From positions 62,001 to 126,000 of the forward strand of contig JAXMAO010000001.1 in assembly GCA_046350375.1 (NCBI GenBank): a stretch of 64,000 nt of DNA. Reading direction: 5' to 3'. The position numbers were made by a program, and so were the translations under genes. Shown piece by piece: positions 57,599 to 64,000 of the stretch; within the stretch, counting starts at the first letter, position 1, and every line of letters starts with the position of its first letter. This DNA comes from JAXMAO01 sp046350375. Its GTDB lineage: Bacteria > Planctomycetota > Phycisphaerae > UBA1845 > UTPLA1. The notes below the pieces were generated by a model. The model ran no database searches and had not been told where the DNA came from. It saw nothing but the letters and a program-made list of their open reading frames with translations.

Positions 57599-60124
57599 GT
57601 GGCGATGATTTCGCGCCGACTTGGCAGGATCGCGATCGGGCTGGGAATGGTGGCGGCACTGGCCGGCTGGACCGGCACGGCCCGCGGCGCCGGCGGGCCG
57701 ACGGTCGAGCGGCCGCACGTGCGTGTGCGGCTGGTGACCGATGCGGCGGCGGTGGCGCCCGGCGGGCGGGTTTCGCTGGCGGTGGTCTTCACGATCGATC
57801 GACAGTGGCACATCTATTGGCGCAACAACGGCGAGGCGGCCGGCCTGCCGACCAGCCTGACGCTGAAGCTGCCGCCGGGCTGGCAGGCGGGCGCGTGGCG
57901 CTATCCGGTGCCGACCGTGCACGAGGAGGCGGAGATCGGCACGTCGTTCGTTCACGAGGGAACGGCGGCGATGGTGTGCGAGCTGACCGCGCCGGCCGAT
58001 GCGCGGCCGGGCAAGGCGGCGCTGTCGGTCGAGGCGTCGTGGCTGGTCTGCAAGCGCGAGTGCATCAAAGGCGACGCGACGCTGACGGTGGAGCAGCCGG
58101 TCGTTGCGGCGGGGACGAAGGCGTCGCCGGACAACGCCGAGCTGTTTTCCAAGGCGCGGCAGGCGCTGCCGCTGACGGCGGGCGAGGCGAAGTATGTGGC
58201 GCTGAAGCTTGAAGGCGGGCGGACGACGATTCGACCGGGCGACCAGTGGGACGCGACGCTGCGGGTGACGGTGGAGGCGGGGCATCACATCCAGTCGCAT
58301 CGGCCCGCGGGCGAGGGGCTGGTGGCGACGGAGCTGTTTCTCGATCCGCCGGACGGCGTGACGCTGCGCGCGGAGCCGAAGTTTCCGGCGGGCAAGTCGC
58401 GCGTCGACCCGGTGCTGGGGAAGGTGGACGACTATTCGGGCACGGTGGAGATCGGGCTGCCGCTGGCGGCGGACACGGACCTGCCGAACGGGCCGGTGAC
58501 GCTGTATGGCGTGCTGCGCTACCAGGCGTGCACGGATCGGGGGGTGTGCTACCGGCCGATGGCGGTGGAGTTTGAGGCGACGTTCAGCGGCGCGGGCGGC
58601 GCGAAGACGGAGGCGACGCCGGCGGGCAAGCGCGCGGATGGGGCGGCGGGCGCGCCGGCGATGGGCGGGAAGCCGGGCGCGGATGCGGTGGGCGCGAAGC
58701 CGGCCGGAGATTCGAGCGGCGCGGCGGCGGACGCGGCGTCGGAGGAGACGCCGGAGGACGGCGGGACGTGGCTGGACCGGGCGACGGCGTGGTTCCAGGC
58801 GCGCGGGCTGTACGGCCACCTGCTGATGGCGTTGCTGGGCGGGTTCATTCTGAACTTCATGCCGTGCGTGTTACCGGTGATTTCGATCAAGATTCTCACG
58901 TTTGTGCAGCAGGCGCACGAGCATCGCTGGCGCGTGCTGGTGCTGGGGCTGGCGTTTGCGGCGGGGGTGGTGGTGTCGTTCGCGGTGCTGGGGCTCTTGA
59001 TCCTGGTGCTGGACAGCCAGTGGGGCGGGCTGTTTCAGAAGCCGCAGGTGGTGATCGGGATGGCGGCGGTGGTGATGGCGTTCGCGCTGAGCCTGTTCGG
59101 CGTGTTCTCGCTGAATCCGCCGCGGGCGGTGAACGAACTGGGGGCGCGCGTGCAGGGGCAGGAGGGGGTGGCGAGCGCGTTTGCGACCGGCCTGCTGGCG
59201 ACGGCGCTGGGCACGGCCTGCACGGCGCCGTTCCTGTCGGCGGTGGTGGCGATCGCGACCTCGATGGCGCGGCAGGGTCAGACGATGGCGGCGTTCGGCA
59301 TCTTCCTGGGCGCGGGGGTGGGTATGGCGTCGCCGTACGTGCTGCTGACGGCGCAGCCGGGCTGGCTGCGGGTGCTGCCGCGACCGGGGCCGTGGATGGG
59401 GGTGTTCGAGCGGATCGTCGGCTTCCTGCTGCTGGCGACGGTGGTGTGGCTGCTGAATCCGCTGACGGTGCAGATCGGGCCGGACGGCATCCTGGCGACG
59501 CTGGTGTTCCTGGTGATCGTGGGCATGGCGGCGTGGATGATCGAGCTGGTGCCGCACGGCGCGCCGGGCGGGCGGCGGGGCCAGGCGATGCTGGGCGCGC
59601 TGGCGCTGGTGGTGGTCGGCTGGGTGGTGACGTTTCACCTGTGGCGGCCGATTCCGGCGCTGGCCGACGAGATGAAGCGGGTGCGGCAGGCGCTCTTGCT
59701 GGCGTCGGGCGGGGCGGACTGGGGCGACGGCAGCCGGATTCCGTGGCAGCCGTACAGCCGCGAGCGGGTGGCGCGGGCGGTGGAGGCGGGCAACACGGTG
59801 TTCATTGACTACACGGCCGAGTGGTGCGTGAACTGCAAGGCGAACGAGAAGCTGGTGATCGACACGCCGGCGGTGCGCGGGGTGATGCGCGACCTGATGG
59901 TGGTGCCGTTCCGGGCGGACTACACGGTGGAGGATCCGGAGATCAAGGCGGACCTGGCGAAGTACAAGCGCGCGGGCGTGCCGATGTACCTGGTGATTCC
60001 GGGCGGGCGGCCGAAAGGGGCGGTGGTGCTGCCGGAGATCCTGACGCAGAAAGTGGTGAACGGCGCGCTGCGGGCGGCGGGGCCGAGCGCGCCGAAGCTG
60101 GCGCAGGGCGGCGCGGGCAATTGA
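57599..60124 (+). CDS. DsbD-like thiol:disulfide interchange protein
   Basis: Moves electrons from cytoplasmic thioredoxin across the membrane to periplasmic disulfides. The 841-residue protein has a signal peptide, an N-terminal beta domain (~30-320), an Ala/Gly linker, an eight-helix core with the redox cysteines in NFMPCVLPV (~423) and GTACTAPFL (~541), and a C-terminal thioredoxin-like domain with WCVNCKANE (Cys ~742 and 745). The N-terminal domain has LVCKRECIKGD, which fits DsbD/ScsB-like partners. GGAGG precedes the GTG at 57599; ATG 57605 is an alternative start. Likely serves cytochrome maturation or exported Cys proteins. Confidence 0.92.
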   Translation: MAMISRRLGRIAIGLGMVAALAGWTGTARGAGGPTVERPHVRVRLVTDAAAVAPGGRVSLAVVFTIDRQWHIYWRNNGEAAGLPTSLTLKLPPGWQAGAWRYPVPTVHEEAEIGTSFVHEGTAAMVCELTAPADARPGKAALSVEASWLVCKRECIKGDATLTVEQPVVAAGTKASPDNAELFSKARQALPLTAGEAKYVALKLEGGRTTIRPGDQWDATLRVTVEAGHHIQSHRPAGEGLVATELFLDPPDGVTLRAEPKFPAGKSRVDPVLGKVDDYSGTVEIGLPLAADTDLPNGPVTLYGVLRYQACTDRGVCYRPMAVEFEATFSGAGGAKTEATPAGKRADGAAGAPAMGGKPGADAVGAKPAGDSSGAAADAASEETPEDGGTWLDRATAWFQARGLYGHLLMALLGGFILNFMPCVLPVISIKILTFVQQAHEHRWRVLVLGLAFAAGVVVSFAVLGLLILVLDSQWGGLFQKPQVVIGMAAVVMAFALSLFGVFSLNPPRAVNELGARVQGQEGVASAFATGLLATALGTACTAPFLSAVVAIATSMARQGQTMAAFGIFLGAGVGMASPYVLLTAQPGWLRVLPRPGPWMGVFERIVGFLLLATVVWLLNPLTVQIGPDGILATLVFLVIVGMAAWMIELVPHGAPGGRRGQAMLGALALVVVGWVVTFHLWRPIPALADEMKRVRQALLLASGGADWGDGSRIPWQPYSRERVARAVEAGNTVFIDYTAEWCVNCKANEKLVIDTPAVRGVMRDLMVVPFRADYTVEDPEIKADLAKYKRAGVPMYLVIPGGRPKGAVVLPEILTQKVVNGALRAAGPSAPKLAQGGAGN

Positions 60125-60150
60125 CGACGGGGTTAGTCTGAAAGTAGAAT
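60121..60150 (+). promoter_or_regulatory. promoter of Kelch lipoprotein gene
   Basis: TTGACG (60121-60126) and TAGAAT (60145-60150) are 18 bp apart, a good sigma-70 promoter 32 bp before the start codon. The -35 overlaps the dsbD-like stop codon. Confidence 0.6.
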
Positions 60151-60181
60151 ACATCGTCTCGCACGTACAGGGCCGATCAAG

Positions 60182-61552
60182 ATGACACACCAGCGAACGA
60201 CAGTCGGGTGCGGGCCGGCGCGCGCCGCGGGACGCACATGGGGCGCGGCGTCGCGCGCGAAGCTGTTGTGTGTGCTGCTGCTGGGGATGTCGTTTTCGTC
60301 GCCGGGGTGTGACACGGTCTGTCCGGCCGATGCGCCCATGCGGCCGACCGACCCGGTGGTGCTGGCGATGGGCGGCTACCAGGTCTATGAGAAGGCGATG
60401 GATCTGTACAAGCGCGGCATCTGGGACGACGACCTGTCGGACCAGTACAACCAGCGGCTGCGCGATCTTCGAACCCAGGGGGAGCAGCTTCAGCAGGACA
60501 CGATCGGCATCAACGCCATCTCGGAACCGCTGACGTCGCAGGCGATTCAGAGGCTGACGGCCGGGACGCAGCGGCGGCGCGGCGGGACGGCGCTGGAGGT
60601 GCCGGTGCGCGGCGGGGCGCTGGTGGCGGGCGGGTTCCGGCAGTCGGTCGGTCACGTCGTGGGGAGCACATTTCTGTTCGACGGCAACACCGAGACCTGG
60701 AGCCGGCTCGGAGAGCTGAATCATCCGCGCGAGGGTCACACGCTGACGCAGTTGATGGACGGGCGAGTGCTGGCGGTCGGCGGGACGGATTTTCAGCAGA
60801 CAATCTTCACGCAGGCCGAGGCGTTGAGTCCGGATTCGGGCACGTGGTCGCCGGCTGGCACAACGACCGAGCCGCACCTGGGGCACTCGGCGACGCTGCT
60901 GAACGGCGGGCGCGTGCTGGTGGTGGGCGGCGTGAACACGCTGGTCGACACGCCGGACTTCGGCGATCGGCTGGCGGGGGCGGAGCTGTTTGATCCAGAC
61001 ACGAACGAGTTTTCGGCCGGGCCGGAGCCGCAGATGCGGCGGACGGAGCATCGGGCGGTGAAGCTGCTGGACGGGAAGGTGCTGGTGGTGGCCGGGTTTT
61101 CGTCGCCGACTGTCGGGCAGACCGCGGAATTGTACAACCCGGTGACGAATGAGTTTGTGGCGACGGCGAACCAGATGAGCGTCGATCACGGATCGGGTGC
61201 GACGGCGACGCTGCTGGCGGACGGGCGCGTGCTGGTGGCGGGCGGGCAGTCGTCAGCGCTGGTGAACGGATCGAACGTCATCGCGAAGACCGACCTCTAC
61301 GATCCGGCGACGAATTCCTTCTCGCCGGGGCCGGACATGGGCACCTCGCGCCAGGGACACCAGGCCGTGCTGATGCCGGACGGAACAGTGCTGGTGATCG
61401 GCGGGCAGACCGAAGTGATCACCGACGACTCGACCGAGTCGGTTGATCTGGACACGTCAGAGACGTACGACCCGGTGGCGAACACGTTCACGCCGAGCGC
61501 GACGAAAATGGCCGCGCCGCGCTACCAGTTTACGGCGGTTGTCGTGCCGTGA
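60182..61552 (+). CDS. Kelch-repeat lipoprotein
   Basis: A 456-residue exported protein. The N-terminal region (RAKLLCVLLLGMSFSSPGC) is a signal peptide ending in a possible lipobox. After a helical stretch (LYKRGIWDDDLSDQYNQRLR) come about six Kelch blades with the GGRVLVVGG / AELFDPDTNEFSAG / RQGHQAVLMPDG pattern, forming a six-bladed propeller. Kelch domains usually bind proteins or carbohydrates; galactose oxidase residues are not evident. Its own promoter is predicted just upstream. It is followed by a convergent PEP-CTERM gene. Confidence 0.85.
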   Translation: MTHQRTTVGCGPARAAGRTWGAASRAKLLCVLLLGMSFSSPGCDTVCPADAPMRPTDPVVLAMGGYQVYEKAMDLYKRGIWDDDLSDQYNQRLRDLRTQGEQLQQDTIGINAISEPLTSQAIQRLTAGTQRRRGGTALEVPVRGGALVAGGFRQSVGHVVGSTFLFDGNTETWSRLGELNHPREGHTLTQLMDGRVLAVGGTDFQQTIFTQAEALSPDSGTWSPAGTTTEPHLGHSATLLNGGRVLVVGGVNTLVDTPDFGDRLAGAELFDPDTNEFSAGPEPQMRRTEHRAVKLLDGKVLVVAGFSSPTVGQTAELYNPVTNEFVATANQMSVDHGSGATATLLADGRVLVAGGQSSALVNGSNVIAKTDLYDPATNSFSPGPDMGTSRQGHQAVLMPDGTVLVIGGQTEVITDDSTESVDLDTSETYDPVANTFTPSATKMAAPRYQFTAVVVP

Positions 61553-61619
61553 CGCAGCGCGACGGGCCGGTCGCGCGGGGGATTGCCACACGGCCGTGTT
61601 CAGCCTGGGGACCCGAGTG

Positions 61620-62231
61620 TTACGGGCTTGGCCGTGCAGGGGCACGGCTAGGCGCGCGGCGGCGGGTGATCCGGCGGGCAACCAGCAGCAGCAAGGCGGT
61701 GCTGCCGGGCTCGGGCACGACGCGGAACGAAAGCTCAAAAGGATCGGACGGAGCGAGCAGGCCCGCGTCGTCGACGAGCTGAAAGCGACCGAGACCGGTG
61801 GCACCGATAGGGCCGCTTTCCGCGTATACGAGATCCTCGTGAAAGTCACCCGCGCCGTCGGTTGGGAAGTTGAATGAATCGCCGTCGAAGCTGAGGATCT
61901 CCAGGGCAGAGAACGGCTCATACATGGCGAGTCCTGGGGAGAAGCCGAGTCGTTTGAGTGCCACAGCATGGCCGGGCGGAAGCGGAAGCACGTCGGGTGG
62001 CCGGGCAGCCGACAGGCTGGTCCAGCCGGGTTCATCGGCCACGAAGAGTCCTTCGTACAGACCGGTGCCGGGCTCGAGCAGAATCTCGTCGGCAGGCACG
62101 CCGAGCACCACCAGCTTGCCGGCGGACTGACCGACCTCGAAGTCCATGTGACCGGCGCCCGCAAAGGCCCCGGTCGCGGTCAGGAGCGCGACGCACCCGG
62201 CGAGAACGAATATCCGCACGTAAATGTTCAA
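61620..62231 (-). CDS. PEP-CTERM exported protein with TTG start
   Basis: A 203-residue protein whose best start is TTG 62231: GGAGG lies 8 bases upstream and the signal peptide begins there (NIYVRIFVLAGCVALLTATG, cleaved near AFA-GAGH). The frame to ATG 62348 reads through the spacer and lacks a ribosome site. The body is beta-rich (EILLEPGTGLYEGLFVADEP, LEILSFDGDSFNFPTDGAGD). The C-terminus VVPEPGSTALLLLVARRITR with RRAPSRAPARPSP is a PEP-CTERM tail with an unusually short hydrophobic stretch and a long basic/Pro end. Function unknown. Confidence 0.78.
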   Translation of the reverse strand: MNIYVRIFVLAGCVALLTATGAFAGAGHMDFEVGQSAGKLVVLGVPADEILLEPGTGLYEGLFVADEPGWTSLSAARPPDVLPLPPGHAVALKRLGFSPGLAMYEPFSALEILSFDGDSFNFPTDGAGDFHEDLVYAESGPIGATGLGRFQLVDDAGLLAPSDPFELSFRVVPEPGSTALLLLVARRITRRRAPSRAPARPSP

Positions 62232-62344
62232 TTGGCGATCCTCCTTCTTGTTTCCCAATTTCGGCGCAGCCGCGACTGGCGGCGTTTCGCAGGCGCGGAC
62301 ATGCAGCTCGGCGCACGCGGCCGAGCGCTGATCGGCGACCCGGC

Positions 62345-64000
62345 TCAATGCGGGATGAGCCGATCGACGAATGGCTGCACGTCGGATCCATCGGCGTGCC
62401 CGCTACCGTTCAGGTCACTGCGAGTGATGAACAGCGGACTGGTTTCGCGCCCGACGAGAACGCGAACGAGCAGATCCGCGTCAGCGGCATCCACGTCACC
62501 GTCTCCGTCGATGTCGCCCGGGATGGGCGAAAACGAGAGCGGCAGGGTGCGCATCGCGTTTTCCGCCGGGTAGCTGGCATCCCAGTCGTGGATGGAATCC
62601 TGCACGCTGACCTGCACCGCGAAAGGGGCGCCGGCAGCGGTGCCGGGCGCGGGCGTTCCTGTAATCGCTCCGGTGTCACTGTCGAGCGACAGCCCGTTCG
62701 GCAGTCCCGTGGCACTCCAGTGGGTATATGGCGGTGTGCCCTCTGCCAGAACCGCCGCGGCATAGGGCACGCCTTCAATGGCGTCAGGCAGCGTCGAGGT
62801 GACGATGGCGAGCGGCGCCTTCTTGAGCGCCAGGATGGCGAACACGCCGACGCGATTCGGTCCGGCGAAGTCGGCGAACTGGATTTCCTTCAGGGTGCGC
62901 GTCGAGTCGACGGGCGTGCCGGCGCGGAAGAAGAAGGTGTTGTTTCCGGCGGGCGCATCGAGGCCGGCTCCGGTGCTGCGGGCGAAGCCATCGACGCGAT
63001 CGCCGTTGCGACCGACGGCGGTCCAGGGTCGGGGCGTAACCGGGAGCTGCCAGTCGTCGATCGGGCGGAAGGGCAGGTAATCGGCCGAGGACGCGAGCCG
63101 AATGGCGATGGTGCGCGTGGAGTTGTCGGTGTAGCGAAGCGTGACGTTGAGGACATCGGCGGCGGAGAAGGCACCGGCGCCGGCGACCAGAAACTCGGCG
63201 GCGAGGTAGGCGTCTGCCTGTCCGCCGGCCAGAAGATCGAGCGTTGCGGCGCTGGAACGAGTTCCGTCGTCGAGCAGGGCATTGGTGGCGGCGCCTGCCA
63301 AGCGCGTGCCGCCGGGCCCGCCGAGCTGAAAGCCGGCCAACTGACCATCAGCGGGCAACCCCGCGGAGGTGCCGTAGAGGCCGTTGAGGATGAATGAATG
63401 GCCGGCGGAGTCGAACGGCAAGGGCGAATCGGCAAGGTCGCTGTCGACGACATCAGCGTTGAAGAGGCCGGACAGGTCAAGGGGGACGAGCGCAGCGCGG
63501 CCGGGAACGGTCGTGGCAGTATACGAGACTGGAGTGGACGCGAGCCACTGGTCTGAGGTGAAACGGACAGAGATTTGCGTTTGACCGGGACGTCGGAACA
63601 GAAACAGAGGGTGCACGTGTCCTCCATTGAACGCGTCACCGAAGGCGTATTCGTCGCCGTCCTCGATGAGCCGCGGCGAACCGAATTCGTTGTAGAGCGC
63701 CGTGTCGTTCGGGCGCGAGTAGCTGAGGCGCTGGAGCCGGACGCTGAAGTTCGGCGGTGGGCCGGGGAGCAGCGACAGATCGAGCTCGTGGCCCGACCCG
63801 ATTGCAGCGTAGTCGAGACCGACATTGAGTGAGCCGCTGGTTGCGAATGAATAGCCGCCGAAGCGCGGCTGGGCGTAGGCGCTGACCAGCGGAATCCGGT
63901 TGAATGCGAGTATGGCGCCCGGTGGGATGGACGGGCCGTGCCCGGACGCGCCGGGCAGCGTGGCATCGGTGTAGAGCTGCAGCGGGGTGCCGCCGGGCGG
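62345..64000 (-). CDS. dockerin and Ig-like domain surface protein, 5' end outside window
   Basis: Partial protein; at least 551 residues are visible and the frame stays open to the right edge. The C-terminal 55 or so residues are a type I dockerin: GDIDGDGDVDAADADLLVRV and LNGSGHADGSDVQPFVDRL, two calcium loops. Before it is a He_PIG-type Ig-like domain (IEGVPYAAAVLAEGTPPYTH ... GLSLDSDTGAITGTP). The upstream part is beta-rich and Gly-rich (ALYNEFGSPRLIEDGDEYAF). Dockerins bind cohesins; no cohesin is in the window. The internal GTG at 63616 is not the real start. Confidence 0.85.
   Translation of the reverse strand, partial: PPGGTPLQLYTDATLPGASGHGPSIPPGAILAFNRIPLVSAYAQPRFGGYSFATSGSLNVGLDYAAIGSGHELDLSLLPGPPPNFSVRLQRLSYSRPNDTALYNEFGSPRLIEDGDEYAFGDAFNGGHVHPLFLFRRPGQTQISVRFTSDQWLASTPVSYTATTVPGRAALVPLDLSGLFNADVVDSDLADSPLPFDSAGHSFILNGLYGTSAGLPADGQLAGFQLGGPGGTRLAGAATNALLDDGTRSSAATLDLLAGGQADAYLAAEFLVAGAGAFSAADVLNVTLRYTDNSTRTIAIRLASSADYLPFRPIDDWQLPVTPRPWTAVGRNGDRVDGFARSTGAGLDAPAGNNTFFFRAGTPVDSTRTLKEIQFADFAGPNRVGVFAILALKKAPLAIVTSTLPDAIEGVPYAAAVLAEGTPPYTHWSATGLPNGLSLDSDTGAITGTPAPGTAAGAPFAVQVSVQDSIHDWDASYPAENAMRTLPLSFSPIPGDIDGDGDVDAADADLLVRVLVGRETSPLFITRSDLNGSGHADGSDVQPFVDRLIPH

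Overview
The window is high-GC bacterial DNA (G+C clearly above 60% by eye) with long, tightly spaced genes on both strands. It most likely comes from a member of the Planctomycetota, possibly the Phycisphaerae side. The reasons are several secreted proteins ending in a VPEP-type (PEP-CTERM) sorting tail with an arginine cluster, a dockerin/Ig-like surface protein, many lipoproteins, a membrane-anchored Ser/Thr kinase, ribonuclease Y and a divergent sigma-70 factor. The taxonomic call is inference; no rRNA, tRNA, phage, IS element or CRISPR array was seen.

Layout. 1-1.76 kb: a secreted TolB/PD40-type beta-propeller and an orphan PEP-CTERM tail. 1.8-10.1 kb: nuoHIJKLMN, the membrane arm of respiratory complex I plus the NuoI ferredoxin-like subunit, with overlapping or closely spaced genes. 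10.2-12.1 kb: two tandem paralogous Cys-containing lipoproteins. 12.5-15.0 kb: pgsA-ribBA (overlapping by 4 nt) and a GNAT acetyltransferase. 15.0-21.0 kb: a frameshifted carbohydrate-active-like secreted protein, two small secreted proteins, a sigma factor, a 100-bp palindrome and a lipoprotein gene broken by an in-frame TGA. 21.1-27.8 kb: kynureninase, an M15 peptidase lipoprotein, another lipoprotein, two PEP-CTERM proteins, a 24-bp repeat cluster and ATP sulfurylase. 28.0-30.7 kb: a KASIII-like / ICMT-like / SDR operon. 31.0-38.6 kb: a dipeptide epimerase with a promoter-overlapping palindrome, a GntR regulator, a zinc-ribbon coiled-coil protein plus RNase HI, an SDR, an isochorismatase-fold hydrolase, a Nudix protein and a DUF1579 protein with a strong terminator. 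38.7-47.1 kb: a co-directional minus-strand run of GT39-type glycosyltransferase, Nudix, Ser/Thr kinase, TypA/BipA, GNAT and Sir2. 47.4-56.9 kb: an M48 protease, then on the minus strand ribonuclease Y, an MmgE/PrpD protein, aconitase and a secreted propeller. 57.6-64.0 kb: a DsbD-like reductase, a Kelch lipoprotein, a PEP-CTERM protein with a TTG start, and a dockerin protein running off the right edge.

How the genes fit together. Housekeeping functions (respiration, riboflavin, phospholipid, TCA, sulfate activation, translation GTPase, RNA decay) are interleaved with an exported layer of lipoproteins, propellers and C-terminally sorted proteins. The most interesting accessory items are the KASIII-like/ICMT/SDR operon (its ketosynthase-fold protein keeps Cys and His but lacks the usual Asn), the acetyltransferase-sirtuin pair, the tandem lipoprotein family, the orphan sorting tail, the 100-bp palindrome that ends at a stop codon, and a non-PEP C-terminal tail that may be another sorting signal.
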